DNA of 64,000 nucleotides, taken from assembly GCF_030295325.1 (NCBI RefSeq), contig NZ_AP027059.1:1670637-1734636 (forward strand), written 5' to 3'. Of this stretch, positions 37,834 through 46,754 are shown one piece after another (position 1 is the first letter of the stretch; every line of letters starts with the position of its first letter). Source of the DNA: Haliovirga abyssi. Lineage in GTDB: Bacteria > Fusobacteriota > Fusobacteriia > Fusobacteriales > Haliovirgaceae. The translations under genes and the position numbers were made by a program. The notes beneath the pieces are model-generated. The model searched no databases and was not told the DNA's origin. It worked only from the letters and a program-made list of their open reading frames with translations.

Positions 37834-37862
37834 TATATATAATAAATTTATCCACTAACCAA
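37834..37862 (-). promoter_or_regulatory. Candidate promoter of the type I-B cas operon
   Basis: TTGGTT (37857-37862) and TATATA (37834-37839) on the minus strand are 17 bp apart, ~65 nt upstream of the cas6 start. The -35 region contains TTAGTGG, which recurs upstream. Confidence 0.4.
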
Positions 37863-37880
37863 ACCTCATCTATTTTATTT

Positions 37881-37910
37881 TATTAGTGAATATTAGTGGC
37901 AATTGGTGAC
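37881..37910. promoter_or_regulatory. Three 10-bp phased repeats upstream of the cas promoter
   Basis: TATTAGTGAA, TATTAGTGGC and AATTGGTGAC follow each other without gaps, i.e. at helical-turn spacing, starting 19 bp upstream of the predicted -35 box. The same core occurs inverted (CCACTAA, 37852-37858) at the -35 box. A regulator-binding array is plausible. Confidence 0.4.
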
Positions 37911-38157
37911 AAAAAGATTTTTTTATTAGTTCTTCTGTTTTTATTTTATTCTCACTCATCTCCCTATTCTCCAATCTAATTACATAAAATTCCAAAAAAC
38001 AAAAAAATTGAAAAATACCTAAACAAATAACTTGCTTAGATTTCCTCCAATTTTTTTAATTTCCCCATTTAAAACTTCCCCAACAACATATTACTATTTT
38101 TTTTACAAAAATTCAAGTTTTATTTTATTATATCTATTTAATATAATATCAAAATTC

Positions 38158-38186
38158 TTGAACTATTATACCTGTTATGATATAAT
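38158..38186 (+). promoter_or_regulatory. Promoter of the LytTR response regulator
   Basis: TTGAAC (38158-38163) and TATAAT (38181-38186) are 17 bp apart, 34 bp before the TTG start. Confidence 0.6.
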
Positions 38187-38220
38187 AATTTGTGGGGAAA
38201 AAAATAAGGAGGTGCGCAAT

Positions 38221-38913
38221 TTGAAATTTGCAATAATTGATGATTCAGGGGATATTTTACTCTTATTAAAAGAGATTCTTAAAAAACATTTTAATGATTC
38301 CATTATAAAAACTTATGATTCAGGAGAAGATTTCTTTGATAATCCAAATCACAAAGATTTTGATATTATTATTACTGATATGAATTTACCTGGTATTTCA
38401 GGAATAGATATTGCAAAACTATCAAAATCAAAATCAAATACGCCTGTAATTCTTATTACAGCAAATGGGTCTAGTGAATTAGTAAGACAGCTTTTTATTG
38501 AAAAAATAGTTGATGACTACCTTGATAAACCTATTTTGGAATCTAATCTAATAGAAAGAATTAACAATGTAATAAAAGCAAATAATAAATATGAATCATT
38601 TATTTGGGTGAAAATTTCTAGAGATAAGAGTATTCAAGTAGATATAGATAACATTGACTATATTTCTACTTCCGAAAGAGCTAAATTTTTAACTGTTTCA
38701 ACTTCTACAAATGAAAAATATGAAACAAGAGCCCTTTTAAAAGAGATTGCTGCTAAATTACCAGAAAATTTTATTAAACTAACTAAAGGATTAATTATTA
38801 ATAAAAATAATATTAAGTTTATATCTTCAGAAGAGTTGATTATTAGTTTTAACTCTAATAGTAAAGTTAAAATTAGTAGGAATAAACTTTTTGAATTAAA
38901 ACAAAAATTATGA
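38221..38913 (+). CDS. LytTR-family response regulator
   Basis: A 230-residue two-domain regulator. The receiver domain has the acidic pair in AIIDDSGD, phosphoacceptor Asp in IIITDMNLPG and the switch Lys in LDKPI. From ~residue 128 a LytTR DNA-binding domain follows (VDIDNIDYISTSERAKFLTV, LPENFIKLTKGLIINKNNI). The TTG at 38221 has AAGGAGGTGCG before it; upstream in-frame ATG codons lie before the promoter. No histidine kinase is adjacent, so it is an orphan here. It diverges from the cas operon and could regulate it, but nothing shows that directly. Confidence 0.9.
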   Translation: MKFAIIDDSGDILLLLKEILKKHFNDSIIKTYDSGEDFFDNPNHKDFDIIITDMNLPGISGIDIAKLSKSKSNTPVILITANGSSELVRQLFIEKIVDDYLDKPILESNLIERINNVIKANNKYESFIWVKISRDKSIQVDIDNIDYISTSERAKFLTVSTSTNEKYETRALLKEIAAKLPENFIKLTKGLIINKNNIKFISSEELIISFNSNSKVKISRNKLFELKQKL

Positions 38914-38916
38914 TAT

Positions 38917-38952
38917 AAAAAAACAGCTCAAAACTTCTGAGCTGTTTTTTTT
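38917..38952 (+). terminator. Intrinsic terminator of the LytTR gene
   Basis: AAAAAACAGCTCA and TGAGCTGTTTTTTTT form a strong stem followed by eight T residues, starting 4 nt past the stop codon. Confidence 0.9.
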
Positions 38953-38978
38953 ATGCCGTTTTTTATTACATACTACTT

Positions 38979-39079
38979 AGGAATGGCTTAAAAATAACAT
39001 TCCCATTTTGTTTTAAAATACGCAATGGTTCAAGCGTTTTTATAACAAAATATGAGAACATTATTTTTTAAACGTTCCT
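38979..39079. repeat. AGGAACG dispersed element, 101-bp copy
   Basis: The left end AGGAATGGCTTAAAAATAAC and, read on the other strand, the right end AGGAACGTTTAAAAAATAAT are imperfect inverted repeats extending ~34 bp inward. Related copies lie at 31077-31224, and partial ones at 1924, 45498 and 62084. Its right end forms the last codons and stop of gatB. Confidence 0.6.
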
Positions 39080-40510
39080 TAATTTTTCATTTAATAGTTT
39101 ATTTACAATTTGAGGACTTGCTTTTCCTTTTGATTCTTTCATAACTTGCCCTACAAGATATCCCATTGCTTTTTTCTTTCCATTTTTAAAATCATCTATT
39201 GATTGTTGATTATTATCTAAAACTTTTTGCACTATTTCTTCAATAGCTCCTGTATCTGTAATTTGTATCATACCTTTTTCTTTTACAATTACTTCTGGAG
39301 TTCTGCCATCCTCTAACATAATTTCAAACAGATCTTTTGCAATTTTTCCACTAATAGTTTTTTCACCAATTAATTTTATTATTCCACCTAAATTTTCAGG
39401 CGATATACTAAACTCTTCTATTGAAATCCCTTTATCTTTTAAAACTCTTAATACTTCTGTCATTATCCAGTTACTTGTAGTTTTTGCATTTCCTGAATTT
39501 TTTACAGCTATTTCAAAATAATCAGCTAACTCTTTTTCAGTACATAATACATCTGCATCATATTCTGGTATTTTATATTCTTTTACAAATCTAGCTGCTT
39601 TTTCTTCTGGGAATTCTGGCATTTCATTTTTTATCTCTTCTATTAATTCATCAGATATTTCTATTGAAACCAAATCAGGTTCAGGAAAATATCTATAATC
39701 ATTAGCTTCCTCTTTTGATCTCATTGATTTTGTTATACCTAAATTATCATCCCATAATCTAGTCTCTTGTGTAATTGTCCCACCATTTTCTATCACTTCT
39801 ATTTGTCTTTCTATTTCATAATCTATTGATCTTGCTACTGCTTTAAAAGAGTTCAAATTTTTAGTTTCTGTTCTTGTTCCAAATTCTTTTTGACCTTTTG
39901 GTCTTACTGATACGTTAGAATCACATCTAAGAGATCCTAATTCCATACTAACATCACTTACTTCAGAATATTTTATTAATGTTCTTAATTTAGTTAAATA
40001 TTCATATGCTTCTTGAGAAGTTCTCATATCAGGCTCTGATACTATTTCTATTAATGGTATCGAAGCTCTATTTAAATTCACATAACTTTCATCAGCAAAA
40101 TCACTATGTACAAGTTTTCCTGCATCTTCTTCCATATGAATTCTTGTAACTCCTATTCTTTTTTCTTTTTTATTTACATTAATATCTATATGCCCAAATT
40201 CTGCAAATGGTTTATCAAATTGAGATATTTGATATCCTTTTGGTAAATCTGGATAATAATAGTTTTTTCTATCAAATTTTGTATCTTGATTAATTTTACA
40301 ATCTAATGTTAATCCTGCTTTTATTGCATATCTCAATACCTTTTCATTTAATTTTGGTAAAACTCCTGGATGCCCAAGACATATTGGACATACATGAGTA
40401 TTTGCTTCATCCCCATCATAATCTGTACTACAACTACAAAATATTTTAGTATTCGTTTTCAATTGTATATGAACCTCTAGCCCTATTACTGCCTCATACT
40501 CTACAGCCAT
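39068..40510 (-). CDS. gatB: Asp-tRNA(Asn)/Glu-tRNA(Gln) amidotransferase subunit B
   Basis: A 480-residue GatB. Family segments are EAVIGLEVHIQLKT, CSCSTDYDGDEANTHVCPICLGHPG with zinc cysteines, FDRKNYYYPDLPKGYQISQ, and the GatB/Yqey domain ending NKLLNEKL. It activates the mischarged tRNA for amidation, using ammonia from GatA. The last codons (RNV-stop) and the TAA lie inside a dispersed inverted-repeat element, so the natural C-terminus was probably replaced by a few residues. An ECF-type gene sits between it and gatA. Confidence 0.97.
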   Translation of the reverse strand: MAVEYEAVIGLEVHIQLKTNTKIFCSCSTDYDGDEANTHVCPICLGHPGVLPKLNEKVLRYAIKAGLTLDCKINQDTKFDRKNYYYPDLPKGYQISQFDKPFAEFGHIDINVNKKEKRIGVTRIHMEEDAGKLVHSDFADESYVNLNRASIPLIEIVSEPDMRTSQEAYEYLTKLRTLIKYSEVSDVSMELGSLRCDSNVSVRPKGQKEFGTRTETKNLNSFKAVARSIDYEIERQIEVIENGGTITQETRLWDDNLGITKSMRSKEEANDYRYFPEPDLVSIEISDELIEEIKNEMPEFPEEKAARFVKEYKIPEYDADVLCTEKELADYFEIAVKNSGNAKTTSNWIMTEVLRVLKDKGISIEEFSISPENLGGIIKLIGEKTISGKIAKDLFEIMLEDGRTPEVIVKEKGMIQITDTGAIEEIVQKVLDNNQQSIDDFKNGKKKAMGYLVGQVMKESKGKASPQIVNKLLNEKLRNV

Positions 40511-40523
40511 TTATATAAACCTC

Positions 40524-41069
40524 CTATTTTTTTAATTTTTTTACTATCATTGGTATAATAGCAAGTTGAATTACTATTCCCACTAATCCTGCCATAATTC
40601 CTCCAACTATAAATGAAGTTGGTAAAAATTTAGGATTTTTTATCATTATAAAATTCATACTAAGTGCAATAAACACTACAACCCTTCCTAATAACATTCC
40701 GCTAATTAATGAAATATATTCATTTTTAGTTTTATTATAAATAGCTCCTGTTATAAATCCATATGCTGTTAATTCTATTGTCATTATTTGTGCCATAGGA
40801 AATGGTGCTGCAATTGGCATACCTGTTACCATAAAGCTAACAATAGGTGCTAATGCTCCAACTAACACACCTTCAAATGGACCATATATCATTGCTGCTA
40901 AAAAAACTCCTATATGCATAGGTAAAAATGTTTTCCCTAAAAATGATGGATCTTTCAAATTTAATCCTAATCCAATATAATGTACTACCCAAGGTATAAT
41001 CAATGTAATTCCAAAAGCAAGTAAAAATGAAACTGATTTTTCCTTTATTTTTTTTACACTAATTTCCAT
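40524..41069 (-). CDS. ECF transporter S-component-like membrane protein
   Basis: A 181-residue protein with about five to six membrane segments. LPMHIGVFLAAMIYGPFEGVLVGALAPIVSFMVTGMPI is the typical core of ECF vitamin transporter substrate-binding subunits. The ligand cannot be told from sequence; biotin is not supported because BioY signatures are not evident. The ATG at 41069 follows GAGGAGATATA, and an upstream GTG inside that site is rejected. It precedes gatB by 13 nt. Confidence 0.8.
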   Translation of the reverse strand: MEISVKKIKEKSVSFLLAFGITLIIPWVVHYIGLGLNLKDPSFLGKTFLPMHIGVFLAAMIYGPFEGVLVGALAPIVSFMVTGMPIAAPFPMAQIMTIELTAYGFITGAIYNKTKNEYISLISGMLLGRVVVFIALSMNFIMIKNPKFLPTSFIVGGIMAGLVGIVIQLAIIPMIVKKLKK

Positions 41070-41090
41070 ATTATATCTCCTCACTTACAT

Positions 41091-41103
41091 ATTGTGTCAC
41101 AAT
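41091..41103. promoter_or_regulatory. Perfect 13-bp palindrome before the ECF gene
   Basis: ATTGTGTCACAAT is a perfect odd palindrome 21 nt upstream of the ECF start codon, suggestive of a repressor or Crp/Fnr-like half-site pair. The regulator is unknown. Confidence 0.35.
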
Positions 41104-41220
41104 GTCTAACTTTGTTATAATCATCTAATTTTTGATTTTTGCAGTTGCAACGCCTTGTTCTGTCCTTGATTTTATTGAGTACCCACAAGGACAATGTCAT
41201 TAAATTAAGAAAAACTTAAA

Positions 41221-41323
41221 ACCCTACCTCTCCGTCAGCTTCGCTGCCACCTCTCCTAAAAGGAGAGGCTTTTTGGCTCTCCCTCTGGGAGAGCTGTCAC
41301 GCTAGTGACTGAGAGGGTGATTT
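41221..41323. repeat. GC-richer structured repeat between gatA and the ECF gene
   Basis: This ~100-bp block is much richer in G and C than its surroundings. It contains CTCTCC-taaa-AGGAGAG, GGCTCTCCC-tct-GGGAGAGC, and outer blocks CCTCTCCGTCAGC and GACTGAGAGGG that pair loosely with each other. It resembles a mobile extragenic palindrome that I recall from many Firmicutes genomes. It is non-coding. Confidence 0.6.
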
Positions 41324-41390
41324 CCCTTAGCTTGACAGCATTACCAACAAGGCTCACTCCTACAAATTATTGCTATTTTTAATATTTTTA

Positions 41391-42848
41391 TTATTTTAAT
41401 TTAGGAAGCTCAACTTTACCTCTTACTTTTTCAAATGCATATCCTGCTTTCAAAATATCTCCTTCTCCAAAAGCTTTTCCTAAAAGTTGTATACCAACAG
41501 GAAGTCCTTCTGATAACCCTGCAGGAACTGACATACCAGGAATACCTGCTAAATTTGCTGATATTGTAAATATATCAGATAAATACATTTTTAAAGGATC
41601 ATCTGTTTTTTCTCCAATTTTAAATGCTACAGATGGAGAAGTTGGTGTTAATATTACATCTACATTATTAAAAGCATTATCGAAATCTTGTTTTATAAGT
41701 CTTCTAACTTTTTGAGCTTTTTTATAATAAGCATCATAATATCCTGCACTTAATACATAAGTTCCTATCATAATTCTTCTTTTTACTTCATCTCCAAAAC
41801 CTTCACTTCTGCTTTTAGTATATAATTCTGTTAAATCTTTATATTCTTTTGTTCTATATCCATATCTAACACCATCAAATCTTGATAAATTCGAACTTGC
41901 TTCTGCAGGTGCTACAATGTAATAAGCTGGTCCAGCATATTCTGTATGTGGCAATGAAACCTCTACTATTTCAGCTCCAAGGTCTCTATATCTTTCAATT
42001 GATTCATTTACAATTTTTTTTACTCCTGCTTCCATTCCATCTACAAAATACTCTTTTGGTATCCCTATTTTCATTCCTTTTATATCTTCTGTTAAAAATT
42101 TTGTATAATCTGGGACTTCCATATTTACAGAAGTTGAATCATTACTATCATATCCCGAAATAGCATTTAACGCTAATGCTGCATCTTCTACATCTTTTGT
42201 TATTGGTCCAATTTGGTCAAGAGATGATGCAAAAGCTATTAATCCAAATCTTGATACTCTTCCATAAGTAGGTTTTAACCCCACAACTCCACATAATGAA
42301 GCTGGTTGTCTAATACTTCCACCTGTATCTGAACCTAAAGAAATTATAGATTCCCCAGCAGCTACACTTGCTGCAGATCCTCCACTACTTCCTCCAGGAA
42401 TTCTATTTAAATCCCAAGGATTTTTAGTCTTTTTCACAAATGAATTTTCTGTAGATGACCCCATTGCAAATTCATCCATATTAGTTTTTCCGATAATAGG
42501 AATACCATTTCCTTTTAATTTTTTTACTACTGAACCATCATAAATCCCTTCATAATTAGATAACATTTTTGAGCTTGCAGTAGTCAAATCTCCCATTGAT
42601 ACCATATTATCTTTTAATGCAATTGGAATTCCTTCTAACCCATTTAATGTTTCTCCTCTTGCTAATTTTTCATCTGCTTTTTTAGCTGCTTCAATAGCTT
42701 TTTCTTTAGTTAAAGTTACAAAACTATCTACTTTATTTTCCACATTTTCTATTCTATTAAAAACACTTTCTACTATTTCTGTTGATTTAATCTCTTTTTT
42801 ACTTAAAAGCTCTTTTAATTCATGTGCCGTTAAACTATATAATTCCAT
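41391..42848 (-). CDS. gatA: Asp/Glu-tRNA amidotransferase subunit A
   Basis: A 485-residue amidase-signature enzyme that releases ammonia from glutamine for GatB. The catalytic Lys-Ser-Ser triad lies in [11 protein letters not shown] (Lys), [14 protein letters not shown] (cis-Ser) and [14 protein letters not shown] (nucleophile Ser). Length is standard. It follows gatC by 65 nt with a TAGGAGGTTAAGA site. Confidence 0.98.
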   Translation of the reverse strand: MELYSLTAHELKELLSKKEIKSTEIVESVFNRIENVENKVDSFVTLTKEKAIEAAKKADEKLARGETLNGLEGIPIALKDNMVSMGDLTTASSKMLSNYEGIYDGSVVKKLKGNGIPIIGKTNMDEFAMGSSTENSFVKKTKNPWDLNRIPGGSSGGSAASVAAGESIISLGSDTGGSIRQPASLCGVVGLKPTYGRVSRFGLIAFASSLDQIGPITKDVEDAALALNAISGYDSNDSTSVNMEVPDYTKFLTEDIKGMKIGIPKEYFVDGMEAGVKKIVNESIERYRDLGAEIVEVSLPHTEYAGPAYYIVAPAEASSNLSRFDGVRYGYRTKEYKDLTELYTKSRSEGFGDEVKRRIMIGTYVLSAGYYDAYYKKAQKVRRLIKQDFDNAFNNVDVILTPTSPSVAFKIGEKTDDPLKMYLSDIFTISANLAGIPGMSVPAGLSEGLPVGIQLLGKAFGEGDILKAGYAFEKVRGKVELPKLK

Positions 42849-42913
42849 TCTTAACCTCCTATTAAATTATTTTTCTAATTCTTTCTTTTTTTCATTTTTA
42901 ATTTTCTTCTATT

Positions 42914-43201
42914 CTATCCTACAACTTTTGGAACAATAAAAGTTCCTTCTTCTTCTTGAGGTGCATTTTTCATTGCTAATTCATTTGATACCGATTTTTT
43001 TACTACATCTTCTCTCAATGCATTTTTCAAATCAATTGCATGAGATAATGGTTCTACATTCTCAGTATCAACTTCACTTAATTTGTCAACATATTTTAAT
43101 ATATCATTTAATTGTGACTGAAATTTTTGAACCTCTTCCTCTTTAAATTCAAGTCTTGAAAGACCTGCAATTTTTAGTACATCCTCTTTTGTTAATGCCA
43201 T
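42914..43201 (-). CDS. gatC: Asp/Glu-tRNA amidotransferase subunit C
   Basis: A 95-residue GatC, the linker between GatA and GatB. Conserved parts are VLKIAGLSRLEFKEEE, LNDILKYVDKLSEVDTENVEPL and the C-terminal EEGTFIVPKVV. It begins just 2 nt after the PAP2 stop, and its ribosome binding site lies in the PAP2 3' end. Confidence 0.97.
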   Translation of the reverse strand: MALTKEDVLKIAGLSRLEFKEEEVQKFQSQLNDILKYVDKLSEVDTENVEPLSHAIDLKNALREDVVKKSVSNELAMKNAPQEEEGTFIVPKVVG

Positions 43202-43203
43202 CT

Positions 43204-43953
43204 TTATACCTCCTCTATTATTTTATTTTTATTATTTTCATAAACTGAATATGCAACTAAACTCCCCAAAACTGCTCCTACAATTACATCACTTAACCAA
43301 TGCCTATATGTATAAACTCTTGAAAACAATACTATTGATGGAATAAATAGAAATAATGCTTTTAAATATTTATTCTTAACATATAAAAAAAATGGAATAA
43401 ATGTTGCAAATGCTGTTATTGTATGACCTGATGGCATACTTAGGTAATCAAATTTAAATAATTCACCTGCATTATATGCTTTTATATAATTAAAAAATTG
43501 TAATGGATTGTTTGCAACAAAAGGTCTTTCTCTGGATATAACTCCTTTTATTAATAAAACCATTAACCCTGCATAACTTGTTGACATTAGTGAAATAGAA
43601 AATATTTTTTCTATTTTTTTTAGATTTAAAATTATCCCTACAATTATACCTGTTAATAAAAATGGGAAAATAAATTTTCCATTTCCAATGTAAACATTTC
43701 CTAATTCAGAAATTACACTAAAGATATTTTTTTTACTGTTTATTTTACTAAAAAATCTTGATAAATCTGAATCTACAAAGAATATTATGAATATCACACC
43801 TATTAAAATAACTGTTAATATTTTATAATTTTTCTTTATCTCTTCTATTGTTTTTTTAAGAATGTTTTTCCAATATCCCTCTTTTATTAATTTATAAATC
43901 ATTATAATAAAAAGTATATATAAAAAAATTGATGGTTTTAATAATTTTGACAT
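43204..43953 (-). CDS. PAP2-family membrane phosphatase
   Basis: A 249-residue protein with about six membrane segments and the three acid-phosphatase motifs: KGVISRERPF, PSGH (LSMPSGHTITAF) and SRVYTYRHWLSDV. Such proteins dephosphorylate undecaprenyl pyrophosphate or lipid phosphates at the outer face of the inner membrane. It is coupled to gatC, but probably functions with the envelope genes upstream. Confidence 0.9.
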   Translation of the reverse strand: MSKLLKPSIFLYILFIIMIYKLIKEGYWKNILKKTIEEIKKNYKILTVILIGVIFIIFFVDSDLSRFFSKINSKKNIFSVISELGNVYIGNGKFIFPFLLTGIIVGIILNLKKIEKIFSISLMSTSYAGLMVLLIKGVISRERPFVANNPLQFFNYIKAYNAGELFKFDYLSMPSGHTITAFATFIPFFLYVKNKYLKALFLFIPSIVLFSRVYTYRHWLSDVIVGAVLGSLVAYSVYENNKNKIIEEV

Positions 43954-44062
43954 TTTTTTCTCCCTTTATTAATTATTTCTTAGTTGATTACTAAAAATTT
44001 TTATTGTATATTTTATATTATACAATAAATTCTACATAATGTGAATATATTAAATCAAAATA

Positions 44063-45484
44063 TTATTTTATAGTTTCTTTTTTTTCTGAATAATATTTCC
44101 CCTCATAAACATAATATCTTCTATTTACATATTTATCTTTATAATTTATCTCTTCTAATAATTTCAAATTATTAAAATATTTTTTCAGCCTTTTTAAGTC
44201 ATTATTTTCAATAATAATAATCGATTTTTTATTATCTAATTTACCATTCTTTTTATCATTCTTTAGCCATATATTATACATTGAATATCTAGAATCTGGT
44301 AAACTATATAATCCATCAACTTTATCCAAATAATATCCAGCCTCAGAACTATTTTGATATGAATCTCCAAATAGTAACATATCTTTATTCAAATATTTTT
44401 TTACAGGCTTAAACAGTTTGTTATATCCATAAAATTTATTTTTCAAAACTGCTCGTTTAGGCAATGGTAATATTTCTGGAAATCTTAATATTACAATAAA
44501 TATAAATGATAAAATAATTCCAGATATATATAATTTTCTTTTATTATTAATTTCAATAAAATATGCAATTAAAATTGTTCCTGCTATATATGCAGGTGCT
44601 GCCCAATTTGCTTCAGCTTTTTTAAATAATGAATTATATAAGAAAAACAGAAGAGTGAATACAAATGTTATAAATAAATATTTAAATTTATTGTCTTTTA
44701 TATTTTTCATATAATCTTTTGTTAAATAGTAGATTAACCCAATAAAAAATATCGGATTAAAAATTCCAATTTGACCACCTAAAAATTCAAAAAAACTATT
44801 TAATTTCAAAACTTTCTTTTCAGAAACTCCATGTGAAAATTGAAATTTAAAAGATACCCAGTCATTAATATAATTCCAATATATTACTCCAGAAAAAACT
44901 AAAATCGCAATTAAAATTGCAATATAAATCTCTTTTTTTAAAAATAATTTTTTATATTTAGAAAAAATAAGAAATAAAAATATCGAAACTAATAATAATA
45001 CTCCAGTATATTTAGAAACTAATAATAATCCACCAAATAGACCTGTCAAATAAGCATATTTTGATTTTTCTTCAAAAATATATATGTATGCACTATATAA
45101 AGTAACTCCCCAAAATAGTATTAAAGGCGAATCAGGTGTCATAACTATAAAACCTGCTTGTGTTAAAGGTAACAATAAAAATATAATTAATGCTTTTTCT
45201 GCAACTTTTCCTGAAAATATTTTTTTAGAAAGCTTAAATATAATAATTCCTGTTACTCCCATTGAAATTACTGTCCCAAGTCTCACAAAAAATTCATTAT
45301 TTGAAAAAAATGTGAAAATTGAAATAAGATACGCTACCATTGGTGGGTGATCAAAATATGACAGCTGAAGATGTTTACTCCAAACCCAATAATAAGCTTC
45401 ATCTGGATGTAATGGTAAAAATATATTATAAACTGAACACAATATTAGAACTATCCAAAAAAAATATTTAATTTTTTTGCTCAT
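44063..45484 (-). CDS. GT39/ArnT-like polyprenol-dependent glycosyltransferase
   Basis: A 473-residue integral membrane protein with ~11 TM helices and a short soluble C-terminal domain. The first outer loop has HPDEAYYWVWSKHLQLSYFDHPPMVAYLI, the DE and aromatic pattern of the PMT/ArnT clan. It likely transfers a sugar from a polyprenyl phosphate donor to lipid or protein outside the cytoplasm. The GT2 and GtrA genes downstream would make and flip the donor. Confidence 0.88.
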   Translation of the reverse strand: MSKKIKYFFWIVLILCSVYNIFLPLHPDEAYYWVWSKHLQLSYFDHPPMVAYLISIFTFFSNNEFFVRLGTVISMGVTGIIIFKLSKKIFSGKVAEKALIIFLLLPLTQAGFIVMTPDSPLILFWGVTLYSAYIYIFEEKSKYAYLTGLFGGLLLVSKYTGVLLLVSIFLFLIFSKYKKLFLKKEIYIAILIAILVFSGVIYWNYINDWVSFKFQFSHGVSEKKVLKLNSFFEFLGGQIGIFNPIFFIGLIYYLTKDYMKNIKDNKFKYLFITFVFTLLFFLYNSLFKKAEANWAAPAYIAGTILIAYFIEINNKRKLYISGIILSFIFIVILRFPEILPLPKRAVLKNKFYGYNKLFKPVKKYLNKDMLLFGDSYQNSSEAGYYLDKVDGLYSLPDSRYSMYNIWLKNDKKNGKLDNKKSIIIIENNDLKRLKKYFNNLKLLEEINYKDKYVNRRYYVYEGKYYSEKKETIK

Positions 45485-45497
45485 ATAAATCCTCCTT

Positions 45498-45517
45498 ATG
45501 AATGGCTTAAAAACAAC
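45498..45517. repeat. Half copy of the AGGAACG dispersed element
   Basis: ATGAATGGCTTAAAAACAAC matches one terminus of the 101-bp element; the opposite end is not seen. Confidence 0.35.
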
Positions 45518-45528
45518 CTTATCTTTTC

Positions 45529-46266
45529 TTAAATATTTTTTAGAAATCTTCTATTAAATCTCATCCACCATACCATTAATATTGCTTCTAAAAATATCTT
45601 TTTAGACATTTTAGATTTTCCTAATGTTCTGTCTTCAAATATTATAGGAACTTCTTTTATTTTATATCCTTTTAAATATGTTATATAATTAAGCTCAACT
45701 TGAAAAGAATATCCATTTGATTTAATTCTATCTAAATCCATATTTTCTAATACTTCTTTTTTGAAACATTTAAATCCACCTGTTATATCATTTAACGGTA
45801 ATCCTAATATTATTTTTGCATATAAGCTCCCGCCTCTACTAACTATTTTTCGAATTATTCCCCAATTTTTTACTCCGCCATCATTTACATATCTACTTCC
45901 AATGATTAAATCATTATTTTCTATCTCTTCTAAAAATTTAGGGATATAAATAGGATTATGTGAAAAATCAGCATCCATTTCAAATATATAATCATATTCA
46001 TTTTTTAAAGCCCATCTAAATCCTTCTATATAAGCTGTTCCTAGTCCTAACTTCCCTGCTCTTTTTAATAAAAATAATTTTTTATTATATTTATCTTTCA
46101 TTAAATTTTCTATTATTTCATATGTTTTATCTGGCGAATTATCATCTACTATTAATATATTTATATCATTTTTTTGATTGTAAATTTCTTCTAATAATTT
46201 TTCTATATTTTGACTTTCATTATACGTTGGTATTATTATTAATGCCTTTTTTTTTGATATACTCAT
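45529..46266 (-). CDS. Polyprenol-phosphate glycosyltransferase (GT2, DPM1-like)
   Basis: A 245-residue GT-A enzyme. IIIPTYNESQNI, ILIVDDNSPDKT, EMDADFSHNP (DxD) and DITGGFKCFKKEVL match dolichyl/undecaprenyl-phosphate mannose or glucose synthases. No C-terminal TM pair is present, so it is the short form. It would load a sugar onto the lipid carrier used by the GT39 protein next to it. Confidence 0.92.
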   Translation of the reverse strand: MSISKKKALIIIPTYNESQNIEKLLEEIYNQKNDINILIVDDNSPDKTYEIIENLMKDKYNKKLFLLKRAGKLGLGTAYIEGFRWALKNEYDYIFEMDADFSHNPIYIPKFLEEIENNDLIIGSRYVNDGGVKNWGIIRKIVSRGGSLYAKIILGLPLNDITGGFKCFKKEVLENMDLDRIKSNGYSFQVELNYITYLKGYKIKEVPIIFEDRTLGKSKMSKKIFLEAILMVWWMRFNRRFLKNI

Positions 46267-46272
46267 TACTTT

Positions 46273-46683
46273 TCACTCTCCATAATCTTGATTCTTTTCC
46301 TTAAATACTATAAAATAATTCCCTAAAAAATTTAATGTACTTGCCACACCAATTCCAATTAATTGAGATAAAATTTTATTTATACTAAAATTTTCAACTA
46401 ATAACCTAAGAACTAATATATTTACAATAAAATTTATTCCACTTATTAATAAAAAACTAAAATATTTCCTCTTAAAGCTCTTATGTTCTGCTTTTCCTTT
46501 AAAAGTCCATATATTATTCCATATAAAATTATTTGTAACAGCAATAAAAAATGAAATTGTAGCAGCTATTAAATAATTTATATTCATAAATATTAATATT
46601 GAATAAACTATCATATTTACAATTACTCCACTTATTCCAACTATTCCAAATTTTATAAATAGTTTCATAATTTTTTTTAACAT
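46273..46683 (-). CDS. GtrA-family membrane protein
   Basis: A 136-residue protein with four TM helices. FGIVGISGVIVNMIVYSIL, ISFFIAVTNNFIWNNIWTFKG and QLIGIGVASTLNFLGNYFIVFK are typical of GtrA. It is proposed to flip polyprenyl-phosphate sugars across the membrane. It sits 6 nt upstream of the GT2 gene. Confidence 0.93.
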   Translation of the reverse strand: MLKKIMKLFIKFGIVGISGVIVNMIVYSILIFMNINYLIAATISFFIAVTNNFIWNNIWTFKGKAEHKSFKRKYFSFLLISGINFIVNILVLRLLVENFSINKILSQLIGIGVASTLNFLGNYFIVFKEKNQDYGE

Positions 46684-46699
46684 TCAGCCTCCAATAAAT

Positions 46700-46726
46700 A
46701 GGGCAGACACATAGGTATGCCCCTAC
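46700..46726. repeat. Small GC-rich palindromic repeat
   Basis: TAGGGCAGACACATAGGTAT followed by GCCCCTAC is an imperfect palindrome, GC-rich for this genome, of a kind common as a dispersed extragenic repeat. It could also act as a terminator for the HAD-IB gene. Confidence 0.45.
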
Positions 46727-46754
46727 ATAAATTTTTCTTTATTATATTTTTTAA

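Larger units (their letters stand above)
37770..38220. other. Divergent intergenic region between cas6 and the LytTR gene
   Basis: This holds the predicted cas operon promoter (37834-37862), three phased repeats (37881-37910) and the promoter of the LytTR regulator (38158-38186). No gene is seen. Confidence 0.5.
41085..41390. other. Intergenic region between gatA and the ECF gene
   Basis: It contains the 13-bp palindrome, an 8-bp inverted repeat TGTCCTTG/CAAGGACA (~41161-41193) and the GC-richer repeat. No gene is seen. Confidence 0.5.

Noticed and set aside
40524-41069. Assigning the ECF S-component as BioY because bioBF is in the window
   Set aside because: It is ~28 kb away and the sequence lacks the BioY look; substrate left open.
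41221-41323. Treating the GC-rich block as a tRNA or riboswitch
   Set aside because: It has no cloverleaf or known aptamer core; the simple nested hairpins fit an extragenic repeat.
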